Shown here: one piece after another, positions 46,162 through 54,144 of the stretch | How the letters are laid out: each line of letters opens with the position of its first letter | Numbering within the stretch: the stretch's first letter is position 1 | From: Pantoea rwandensis | GTDB lineage: Bacteria; Pseudomonadota; Gammaproteobacteria; Enterobacterales; Enterobacteriaceae | Assembly (NCBI RefSeq): GCF_002095475.1 | Contig: NZ_MLFR01000001.1 | Span: forward strand, 124,001-188,000 | Direction of reading: 5' to 3' | DNA: 64,000 nucleotides | Notes under the pieces: generated by a model | The model's input: only the letters and a program-made list of their open reading frames with translations | Told to the model about the DNA's origin: nothing | The model's database searches: none | Program-made: the position numbers and the translations under genes

Positions 46162-47108
46162 AGGTCGAGTACCAGAACCGGAGAACGTGCGCGTGAGCAA
46201 CACAGCACGATGCAGTCATTGGCAGCTCGCTCTTTCTGACTTAACACTTCATCGCGGTGATCGGGTTCACCCGCCAAAACACCGGTAATGCAGGCACCGC
46301 ACATCCCCTGTTCGCAAGAGAGTTCGATGTCGATACCGGCGGCTTCCAGCACCTCGGCGATACTTTGTTCCTCACCGATGATGAAACGCGCGCCGGAAGA
46401 GGCAATTTCTACCTCGAAGCTGTCGCCTGCGGTGATGGGGGCGTTATCGGATTTGAACCGTTCACTGTGCAACTGGTCCTGCTGCCAGCCCTGTTCCAGC
46501 GCCCGTTGCTGTAGGCTGTCCATAAAGCCAGCGGGCCCACAGGCCACCAGGACGCTGTTTGCAGGCATGCGCAGATCGGCGGGGATCTGTGTACGCAGGC
46601 TGTCGCCTTCACTGCTGTAATGGATAACAACACGCTCACCCAGTGCGGCCAGACGCGCCGCAAACGCCAGCTCATCATGGCATTTGAGATAGAGATGCAG
46701 CATGAAATCGGCTTGTTTCTTGGAGAGTGCTTCCGCCATCACCAGCAGCGGCGTGAGGCCAATCCCGGCCGCGAACAATAGCGTGCGGGGGGCATCCGGC
46801 AGCGGAAAGTGGTTGCGCGGTGCGGAGAGGGTTAACCTGTCGCCGATCAGGAGCTGTTGATGTACCCAACGTGAACCGCCAGTGGAAGCGGGATCAAGAC
46901 GAACGCAGATCTCATAGGCAGACGCATTGGTGGCTGAACACAATGAGTACTGACGCATGCCTCCCGCTGGAAGGTGTACATCAATATGCGCGCCCGGTGT
47001 GAAGGCCGGGAGGGGGTGGGCGCTGGTACTTTCCAGCGTCAGTAATAGATTGCCAGCACCGTTGGACTGCTTTGCGATGACGGTGACAGCCAGGTGTGTT
47101 GATTTCAT
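46158..47108 (-). CDS. Oxygenase reductase: FMN/NAD domains plus C-terminal 2Fe-2S (PDR/VanB type)
   Basis: A 316-residue protein. The flavin-binding RQYSLCSA is at about 52-59, the NAD site FAAGIGLTPLLVMAE at about 110-125, and a plant-type 2Fe-2S domain at the C-terminus with CEQGMCGAC and a final Cys in CIVLCC. This layout is the reductase of Rieske oxygenases such as VanB. No oxygenase subunit is encoded in the operon or elsewhere in the window. First gene of the nine-gene operon, divergent from the LysR gene. Confidence 0.9.
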   Translation of the reverse strand: MKSTHLAVTVIAKQSNGAGNLLLTLESTSAHPLPAFTPGAHIDVHLPAGGMRQYSLCSATNASAYEICVRLDPASTGGSRWVHQQLLIGDRLTLSAPRNHFPLPDAPRTLLFAAGIGLTPLLVMAEALSKKQADFMLHLYLKCHDELAFAARLAALGERVVIHYSSEGDSLRTQIPADLRMPANSVLVACGPAGFMDSLQQRALEQGWQQDQLHSERFKSDNAPITAGDSFEVEIASSGARFIIGEEQSIAEVLEAAGIDIELSCEQGMCGACITGVLAGEPDHRDEVLSQKERAANDCIVLCCSRARSPVLVLDL

Positions 47109-47254
47109 AATCAGCCTGTCTGAACAGGGCTGTCTTCAGCATTAACGCCGCGCATACCCTTGTTTTTATCATGGCTGCGATTATTATTTTGCAGTTGTGT
47201 AAGCGTCCATCTGTTTAATTCGCATGATGCGTTGCAAAAAAGAGAGCACCCACT

Positions 47255-48193
47255 ATGTTCGCCTTCTCACGTTTTCTTATTTATTTCACCGAAGTGGCGC
47301 GTCAGGGTTCGCTGCGCAAGGCTTCCGAGGTGTTGCATGTCTCTGCCTCTTCTATCGACCGGCAGATTTTAAGGGTGGAAGAACAGCTTGATATGCCGCT
47401 GTTCGAACGGCATCCATCAGGATTACGTATGACGGCTGCAGGGGAGATCCTGCTGAATGCGGCAAAAAACTGGCAGCGTGAGTTTGGCCGTGTTTGCACA
47501 CAGTTGGACGATCTGCGTGGTTTACGCCATGGCCATGTGCATATCGCCACCATTGATGCCATTAACCGCGGCTTCTTCTCATCGATTCTGCAACGCATTC
47601 GCGAAGAGTATCCCGGCATTTCCTTTACGCTCACGACCATGAGCAACATCCATATCGCCAATGCGCTGACCGCCGGTGATGCGGATTTTGGCATCATGCT
47701 CAATCCGCAAAGTTCGCGTGAACTGTTGGTGAAGTCATTTGCCGATCTGCGCTTGGGGATTGTGGTCAGCAGTCAGCACCCTCTGGCGGAACTGGAGTCG
47801 ATTCGCTTCAGCCATTGTGAACCTTGGCCATTTATCGTGCCCGCAGCGCCCTTAATGTTGGCCGATCCGCTGGAGGCGCTGGTTAACAGTTCCGGGATAC
47901 GTCTGAAGGAAGTGGGGCGCACCAATAACATCCACATGCTGCGATCTTTAGTACGTGATGACGTGGGGATCAGCCTGATGTGTTGGCTGGATATTGTTGA
48001 CGAATACCGTCGGGGTGAACTGAAGTTTATTCCGCTAATCGACACGGTGTTAAAGCCCTTTACCTTGTCGCTGTGTGTGGCTCCGCAGCGTCAGCTATCC
48101 ATTGCTGCGTCAATGATGTTACGAGAGCTGGAGTCGTTTTTCGCCCTGATGCAGAGTGAAGAGGCGTTAGCGGGAGTCAGTCCGAAGATTTAA
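47255..48193 (+). CDS. LysR family transcriptional regulator
   Basis: A 312-residue regulator. The N-terminal winged helix-turn-helix is GSLRKASEVLHVSASSIDRQ, and a LysR effector domain follows. It is divergent from the nine-gene operon with 146 bases between, so it is the obvious activator. A GCAT-G-ATGC dyad (near 47221-47229) lies in the gap; the true site was not resolved. Confidence 0.92.
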   Translation: MFAFSRFLIYFTEVARQGSLRKASEVLHVSASSIDRQILRVEEQLDMPLFERHPSGLRMTAAGEILLNAAKNWQREFGRVCTQLDDLRGLRHGHVHIATIDAINRGFFSSILQRIREEYPGISFTLTTMSNIHIANALTAGDADFGIMLNPQSSRELLVKSFADLRLGIVVSSQHPLAELESIRFSHCEPWPFIVPAAPLMLADPLEALVNSSGIRLKEVGRTNNIHMLRSLVRDDVGISLMCWLDIVDEYRRGELKFIPLIDTVLKPFTLSLCVAPQRQLSIAASMMLRELESFFALMQSEEALAGVSPKI

Positions 48194-48219
48194 GCGTTGT
48201 TGGTCACTTAAAATAAGAA

Positions 48220-48238
48220 GCCCCAGCAGAACTGGGGC
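48220..48238 (+). terminator. Terminator of the LysR gene
   Basis: GCCCCAG and CTGGGGC arms with a CAGAA loop, 26 bases after the stop; only a weak T-rich tail follows. Confidence 0.7.
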
Positions 48239-48407
48239 ATTGATTCTTGCGCTTTATGTCTTAGATCTGACACCGTACAAGCCGGGAGAAGAACATCGGA
48301 CTAGCTACGTTGTGAAGTGTATGCGTATTTTAAAATGAATGCAATCGAACTGTTTATCGTTCTGTAGTATAACTTTCAGCTTAAAAGGAACTTTGGATAT
48401 TGATTGC

Positions 48408-49445
48408 ATGCCAAATAATTTTGACTTTACTGATATGGTGAAACTCATTTCTCCGGCGCGGTTAGCTAGTTATCACTCTGCATTTTCTATCGAGAATAAA
48501 GCCGAGCTTTTTGGTTTGTATGGATGGAATCTAGAATTATCGGGCGCTTTAGGCAGTTTATTGCAATTGGTTGAAGTGGCGTTACGAAATGCAATTAATG
48601 ATGCAGGTAAAAACAGTATTACAACTTTACCTAATCAGCACTGGTTTGAATTGCTACCTTACCACTTAATCGAAGACGTAAATGCACTTCCGAATTCAGC
48701 GGGTATTAAACCGATGGTAAAATCACCACAGGTTAGAGACTTTGAAAACGGTTTGGCCAAAGCCAAAAGGAGTGCGCAGAAGCTTCTTAAGAAGAAACTG
48801 GGGTCGGATACCGCTGCGGCACCCACGTTAGATCAAATCATCTCTCAAACTGACTTCAGTGTTTGGGAATATGTAATGGATAAAAGTTTCTACGATGGAG
48901 ACGCCAGTAAGGGCTTTTTGTGGCCTAAAGGGTATTTGTACGCGTTCAAAAAATTGCCCTTAGTTACTGGGAAGAACAAACAATTTCAGCAACGCGATAT
49001 TATCAGACGACGCATTGAATCGATAAGAACGCTGCGCAATAGAATTGCGCATAATGAACCTGTCTGGAAGGGAACAGGATTTTATGATAAGTCAAAAACT
49101 ATCGAAGGGTTGGAAGAGAAAATTAGTGAGGTGATCGAGCTTACCTACTGGATTTCACCGAGTTTGAATGTATTTGTTCGACATAGTGCGCTAATGCAAC
49201 GTCTTAGAATGATCGTGAGTGAGCATGAGATCAATAATGCAACATATCGGAATGCGACTGTAAATGTCTCAGATTTCAAATCATTATTGGATTGCTTTGA
49301 TGAAAATAAGACGACTTATCGTAAAACATTAATCTCAAGTGGAAATTTTACGGGTTTTATTTATAGCAAAAACATAGATTCAACTGATGATACATTCACA
49401 GCACGTTTTACCCAACCTGCTGTGAACGTAGAAAGCTGTAATTAA
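48408..49445 (+). CDS. Abi family protein with HEPN-type RNase motif
   Basis: A 345-residue protein. The region LYGWNLELSGALGSLLQLVE with VALRNAI is typical of Abi-family (AbiD/AbiF-like) proteins, and RNRIAHNEPV at 210-219 is the HEPN R-x4-H motif of metal-independent RNases. Such proteins are abortive-infection or toxin effectors. Codon use is AT-rich compared with neighbours, pointing to acquisition. The start is uncertain: ATG 48408 lacks a close SD, and a TTG at 48393 has AAGGA only 3 bases away. No antitoxin gene is visible next to it. Confidence 0.8.
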   Translation: MPNNFDFTDMVKLISPARLASYHSAFSIENKAELFGLYGWNLELSGALGSLLQLVEVALRNAINDAGKNSITTLPNQHWFELLPYHLIEDVNALPNSAGIKPMVKSPQVRDFENGLAKAKRSAQKLLKKKLGSDTAAAPTLDQIISQTDFSVWEYVMDKSFYDGDASKGFLWPKGYLYAFKKLPLVTGKNKQFQQRDIIRRRIESIRTLRNRIAHNEPVWKGTGFYDKSKTIEGLEEKISEVIELTYWISPSLNVFVRHSALMQRLRMIVSEHEINNATYRNATVNVSDFKSLLDCFDENKTTYRKTLISSGNFTGFIYSKNIDSTDDTFTARFTQPAVNVESCN

Positions 49446-50782
49446 TTCCCCCAACGGCTACGCAGATAATTCACCGCTTGCTGGGTTTGCGGTTGGTTAA
49501 GGTAGTTCTCGCGGAAAAGAATGGTGCCGTTGATTTGTGGCACTGATTCATTCAAATCGAGTTGCTTCTTCAACTCGGGAACACCGCCGTTAACAGTCCA
49601 GTCGGGTTCCATTTTCGAGGCTTCACCAATTTTATACAGTGCGACACCAATGTAGAGACGCGTGTGGGTAGGTTTCACTACGTTAGCCCACCAGTTAGCC
49701 AGCACATCGTAGCGCGCCGCCTGGCGTGCAAACGGCCAATAAAGTTGCGGGGCGATGTAGTCCAGTAATCCCATTTGTACCCACTTGCGTGTATCCGCGT
49801 AGGCTTCATCGTAAGCCGCGGCACCGCGCGTATCCGACCCCGCAGGATCATGTGAAAGATTGCGCCATACACCGGCTGGACTGACACCAAACTCAACATT
49901 CGGCTTGAGCTGTTTAATGGTGCGTGAAACTTGCTCAATCAGTTGTTGCGTGTTGTGGCGGCGCCAGTCGGCTTTGGAGGCATAACCTTGCCCATATTGG
50001 CGGAAAGTCGCGTTGTCGTTAAGCGTTGAACCGGGTGATTCGGTGTAGAAATAATCATCAAACTGCACACCGTCAATCGCATAATTCGAGACCACTTCAG
50101 CAACGATGCTGGTGATCCAGTCTCGCGCATCGGGGATGCCGGGATCGAGCACGAAACGATCGCCCGCGGTGCGAATCCAATCACGATGCAAAACAAACAC
50201 ACTGGCTGGATGCAGAGACAAGGTGTTGTTCAACTCATTGACGGTGGAGGGCTTCACGTTGGTTGAAACGCGGTAAGGGTTAAACCATGCATGCACTTTC
50301 ATGCCGCGCTTGTGCGCCTCATCCAGCATAAATTGCAACGGGTCGTAACCAGGGTCTTCGCCAATTTTACCGGTCATCATATCGGACCATGGCAAAATTT
50401 TTGAGCGCCACAGCGCCGTGCCATCCGGCTTGACCTGGAAAAACACCGTGTTGATGCCGAGGCTCTTCAGCTTATCCAGTTTATCGATCAGCGCCTGCTG
50501 CTGCTGGTTAATACGATTTGCCGGGCTGGCGTTTACAGAGGATATCGGCGGCCAGTCGAGGCGGGAAACAGTGGTCAGCCATACGCCACGCACCGGTTCA
50601 TGCGGCTGGGCTGGCGAAGTCGGCAGCGGTTTCGACGTCACGGTAGGCAGCGGAGTGACCAGTGACTTTGGCGGCTCAGATGAGCAACTGGCAAGAAACA
50701 GTGCGGCAGCCAAGAGAGTGGCAGACTTTTTCAACGTCGCAACACGGGGAGAATGCGCTGAACAGGCTATGATAAACTCCAT
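49442..50782 (-). CDS. digH: Glycosyl hydrolase DigH (YddW), lipoprotein
   Basis: A 446-residue protein closely following E. coli DigH through most of its length (RGVWLTTVSRLDWPP; INTVFFQVKPDGTALW; YAIDGVQFDDYFYTESPGS). DigH cleaves denuded peptidoglycan glycan strands. A lipobox FLASC (Cys about 32) targets it to the outer membrane. The start is uncertain; a TTG at LKKSATLLAA would give a more usual signal. It overlaps the convergent Abi gene by 4 bases. Confidence 0.92.
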   Translation of the reverse strand: MEFIIACSAHSPRVATLKKSATLLAAALFLASCSSEPPKSLVTPLPTVTSKPLPTSPAQPHEPVRGVWLTTVSRLDWPPISSVNASPANRINQQQQALIDKLDKLKSLGINTVFFQVKPDGTALWRSKILPWSDMMTGKIGEDPGYDPLQFMLDEAHKRGMKVHAWFNPYRVSTNVKPSTVNELNNTLSLHPASVFVLHRDWIRTAGDRFVLDPGIPDARDWITSIVAEVVSNYAIDGVQFDDYFYTESPGSTLNDNATFRQYGQGYASKADWRRHNTQQLIEQVSRTIKQLKPNVEFGVSPAGVWRNLSHDPAGSDTRGAAAYDEAYADTRKWVQMGLLDYIAPQLYWPFARQAARYDVLANWWANVVKPTHTRLYIGVALYKIGEASKMEPDWTVNGGVPELKKQLDLNESVPQINGTILFRENYLNQPQTQQAVNYLRSRWGN

Positions 50783-50913
50783 TTCTTTCAATATTACTGT
50801 TCGAAGAGCCTCATTCTCTTCTCATGAGTAATAAAGTCAATAAGAGCGCTCGGTAACGTGGCGGCGCAATTAACTGCGACGCCAGTGCTCACCAAAAATG
50901 GGAATTCATTGCT

Positions 50914-51240
50914 ATGACCTACGAAGATCTTTACCGCCGTATCGCTCAAATCGTTTTCAGTTGCGGGCCAAAAGGGGCGCGAGAACTGATCGTCAAAGCC
51001 GAACTTTTTGCCGATGACGAAGGTGGCGAATATCAGTTCGATTACCTGGATGAAAACGGTGAACCGGATTGGTTTGAACCGGATGCCCAGGCTATCGGCG
51101 ATCTGACCGAAGCGTTGAAAGATTTCCAGCAATATTTTGTGGATAACGAGATGACGGAAGGCAAACCGGTGTGGAATAAGTGCATTGTGGTGATTAACGT
51201 TCCGGAAGAATCTATCAGTATCGATGTGCAATATGAGTAA
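50914..51240 (+). CDS. YezG/DUF600-type immunity protein
   Basis: A 108-residue acidic protein. The pattern YRRIAQIVFSCGPKGARELI, DEGGEYQFDYLDENGEPDWF and NKCIVVINVPEESISIDVQYE fits the YezG family, known as immunity proteins of polymorphic toxins. No toxin gene lies nearby, so it is an orphan immunity gene or has another role in this lineage. Confidence 0.72.
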   Translation: MTYEDLYRRIAQIVFSCGPKGARELIVKAELFADDEGGEYQFDYLDENGEPDWFEPDAQAIGDLTEALKDFQQYFVDNEMTEGKPVWNKCIVVINVPEESISIDVQYE

Positions 51241-51243
51241 GGC

Positions 51244-51265
51244 TTCCGGGCATCCTTGCCCGGAA
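51244..51265. terminator. Bidirectional hairpin
   Basis: TTCCGGGC and GCCCGGAA arms with a 6-base loop between the convergent YezG-type and gabP genes. Confidence 0.75.
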
Positions 51266-51275
51266 ATCTCTGGCG

Positions 51276-52670
51276 TTATGAACGCACTACCACTAACGCC
51301 TCGCGCTCGCGCAAAGCGCGTTTACGATGCACGATACGGCTGGTGATCAACACCGCTAAAGTGAGTAAACCGGTAGCGATGATTTCAGAGCGATGCGCTG
51401 GCATAAACAACATTGAGATCAGTACACCCACGATGAACACTATGGTTGCCCAGGTTAAGCCTGGGAACAGCCACATGCGATAACTTAACAACTCACCCCG
51501 CGCTTCGCGCTTTTTGCGCAATACCAGATGCGAAGCCGCTATGACCAGATAAACCAGTAACGCAATCGCGCCGGAACTGGCCAGCAGGAACTCAAATACC
51601 GCTGCTGGTGCCAGATAGTTAGCGAACACCGCGAGAAATGCAGCGGCAGTTGAGGCGATGACCGCAACCCAAGGGGTACCGCTGCGAGTGGTTTTTGATG
51701 CAGAGGCAGGGGCATCCTGACGACGGGAAAGTGAATAAAGCATGCGTGAAGCAGTATAAAGCGCAGAGTTAAGACAGCTACACACCGCGATCAGCACCAC
51801 CACATCCACGATTTGTCGCGCGTAAGGGATGTTCATCATCTCCATTGCGGTTTGATAAGAACCGGCTTTCATCAGCGATGGGGTATTCCACGGCACCAGT
51901 GCAATAACGATGAATATCGACAGCAGGTAAAACAACGCAATACGCCAGATGACGGAATTGGTGGCCTGTGTAATCTGCTTTTTCGGTTCACGTGACTCCG
52001 CTGCAGCAATGGTGACGATTTCCGTTCCCATAAAGGAGAACATGGTCGTCAGTATGGCGGCCAGCACGGCACCGATTCCGTTTGGCATAAAGCCATGCGT
52101 GTCATAGAGGTGAGAAATGCCTTGCGTGCTGCTGCCCGGCAGCATACCGAAAATAGCCAGACTGCCGACAATCAGGAAGGCAACAATGGCGACCACTTTC
52201 AGCAGAGCAAACCAGAATTCGAACTCACCGTAATTCTTTACGCTAAACAGGTTGCTCACCGTCAAGAACAGGGTGATCGCTAATGTATATTCCCACACGT
52301 CAACCTGCGGAAACCAACCATGTAGAATCGTACCCGCGGCATTGGCTTCAAGCGGGATCACTAACACCCAAAACCACCAGTAAAGCCAGCCAATGGTGAA
52401 ACCGGCCCAGCGACCCAGCGATTTGTCGGCGTACGTTGAAAATGATCCGGAATCTGGCGAGGCGACAGCCATTTCAGCCAGCATGCGCATAATCAGCACC
52501 ACCAACGTACCGGCGGCGATATAAGCCAGTAACACGGCTGGGCCTGCCTCAGCAATGGCATGACCGGAACCCACAAACAGGCCAGCGCCAATTACGCCAG
52601 CAATGGATAACATACGAACATGACGCGGCTTTAGGCCTTGCGCCAGCGCATCGGCATTTTGTGAACTCAT
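51276..52670 (-). CDS. gabP: GABA permease
   Basis: A 464-residue amino-acid permease with about 12 helices, closely matching E. coli GabP over long blocks (LSIAGVIGAGLFVGSG; YADKSLGRWAGFTIGWLYWW; NSALYTASRMLYSLSRR). It imports 4-aminobutyrate with protons. It lies 102 bases after gabT on the same strand, forming gabTP. Confidence 0.93.
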   Translation of the reverse strand: MSSQNADALAQGLKPRHVRMLSIAGVIGAGLFVGSGHAIAEAGPAVLLAYIAAGTLVVLIMRMLAEMAVASPDSGSFSTYADKSLGRWAGFTIGWLYWWFWVLVIPLEANAAGTILHGWFPQVDVWEYTLAITLFLTVSNLFSVKNYGEFEFWFALLKVVAIVAFLIVGSLAIFGMLPGSSTQGISHLYDTHGFMPNGIGAVLAAILTTMFSFMGTEIVTIAAAESREPKKQITQATNSVIWRIALFYLLSIFIVIALVPWNTPSLMKAGSYQTAMEMMNIPYARQIVDVVVLIAVCSCLNSALYTASRMLYSLSRRQDAPASASKTTRSGTPWVAVIASTAAAFLAVFANYLAPAAVFEFLLASSGAIALLVYLVIAASHLVLRKKREARGELLSYRMWLFPGLTWATIVFIVGVLISMLFMPAHRSEIIATGLLTLAVLITSRIVHRKRALREREALVVVRS

Positions 52671-52772
52671 TATTATTCTCCAGATCGTCTCTCGGGCTGT
52701 TGATCGCACAGCCTTGCTACAGCAGGTGAGAAGCCCAGCCCGTAATGACGGACCGGGAAAACTGAGTAACAG

Positions 52773-54035
52773 CTACGAATCCAAGTGCTGGCTTAGCACG
52801 TCACTAAGGATGTCCAGAGCCTGGCTAAATTGCGCATCCGGAATAGTGAGCGGATAGAGGAAACGAATGACATTACCCTGCGGGCCGCAGGTCAGCAGCA
52901 GTAAACCGCGAGCCATCGCGTCTTGCTGAATGGTTTGCGCCGTTTGCGCTTGGGCAAACTCCACCGCGACCATCGAACCAAGTCCGCGAATGTCGGTGAT
53001 GGCGGAGCAGTGCGTGCGGGCTTGCTGCAAGAATGTCTGAAGCTGCTCACCCAATTGGGCCGAACGTTCACACAGCTGCTCTTCGGCAATAATGTCCAGC
53101 ACAGCATGTGCTGCAGCAATCGCCAATGGATTACCGGCATAGGTGCCGCCTAAACCGCCGGGGCCTGGGGCATCCATGATTTCAGCGCGACCGCTCACGG
53201 CTGACAGCGGCATGCCACCTGCAAGGCTTTTCGCCATGGTGATGAGGTCAGGTTTGACAGCATAATGGTCCATCGCAAACAATTTGCCGGTGCGACCAAA
53301 GCCAGTTTGCACTTCGTCGGCAATCAGCAAAATACCATGTTCATCAGCAAGTTGACGCAGGCGCTCCATGAAGGCTGGCGGCGCAACATGGAAGCCGCCT
53401 TCACCTTGTACCGGCTCCAGGACAATCGCTGCGACATCTTGTGGGGCGATATCTTGCGTGAAGATATCGTGCAGGCTGGCAAGCGCATCTTCAACGCTGA
53501 TGCTCGTGACGCTGTTGGGATATCGGGCATGCCAAACCGATGCGGGCATCGGACCAAAATCACGCTTGTAAGGTGCCACTTTTCCGGTCATCGCCATGGT
53601 CATAAAGGTACGGCCGTGGAAAGCGTTGCCAAAAGTGATGATGCCGTGACGACGTGTTGCGGCGCGCGCCACTTTAACGGCATTTTCTACCGCTTCGGCA
53701 CCGGTTGAGAAGAAGGCTGTTTTAACCTTACCGGCAATCGGCACTACGCCATTGATGCGTTCAGCCAGGGCGACATAACTTTCATACGGCGTAACCTGAA
53801 ACGCGGTATGCGTGAATTTTTCTAACTGTTCAGCAATGGCCTTAACGATGCGTGGATGGCGATGACCGGTGTTGAGTACCGCAATCCCGCCAGCGAAATC
53901 AATCCAGCTATTACCTTCAACGTCACGCAATGTGGCGTTCTCTGCCTGCTCAACGTACCACTGGCACAGATTCCCAGTACCGCGTGGCAGGGCATCATCT
54001 TTACGTTGTTGCAACTGGCTGTTTTTACCTTCCAT
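52773..54035 (-). CDS. gabT: 4-aminobutyrate aminotransferase
   Basis: A 420-residue PLP enzyme of class III. The PLP lysine is in TMAKSLAGGMPLSAV, and the aspartate block is LLIADEVQTGFGRTGK. It transfers the amino group of GABA to 2-oxoglutarate, giving succinic semialdehyde. No gabD is present in the window. The SD AAGGAAAGG overlaps the outer arm of the inverted repeat in the promoter region, so regulator binding could block initiation. Confidence 0.93.
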   Translation of the reverse strand: MEGKNSQLQQRKDDALPRGTGNLCQWYVEQAENATLRDVEGNSWIDFAGGIAVLNTGHRHPRIVKAIAEQLEKFTHTAFQVTPYESYVALAERINGVVPIAGKVKTAFFSTGAEAVENAVKVARAATRRHGIITFGNAFHGRTFMTMAMTGKVAPYKRDFGPMPASVWHARYPNSVTSISVEDALASLHDIFTQDIAPQDVAAIVLEPVQGEGGFHVAPPAFMERLRQLADEHGILLIADEVQTGFGRTGKLFAMDHYAVKPDLITMAKSLAGGMPLSAVSGRAEIMDAPGPGGLGGTYAGNPLAIAAAHAVLDIIAEEQLCERSAQLGEQLQTFLQQARTHCSAITDIRGLGSMVAVEFAQAQTAQTIQQDAMARGLLLLTCGPQGNVIRFLYPLTIPDAQFSQALDILSDVLSQHLDS

Positions 54036-54042
54036 AACCTTT

Positions 54043-54103
54043 CCTTAGCGATAAGCGTCTTTACAAATCACAACAAACACGCTTATTTATCCCTGCGCTA
54101 AGG
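54043..54103. promoter_or_regulatory. Nested inverted repeats between gabT and the GabR-like gene
   Basis: Outer arms CCTTAGCG (54043-54050) and CGCTAAGG (54096-54103), inner arms ATAAGCG (54051-54057) and CGCTTAT (54080-54086). The symmetric layout between divergent starts suits a dimeric regulator, most likely the adjacent MocR-type protein. Confidence 0.6.
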
Positions 54104-54144
54104 TTAGTTGCCAGAGCCACTTTTAGAGAAAAGGAGGGAGCCAA

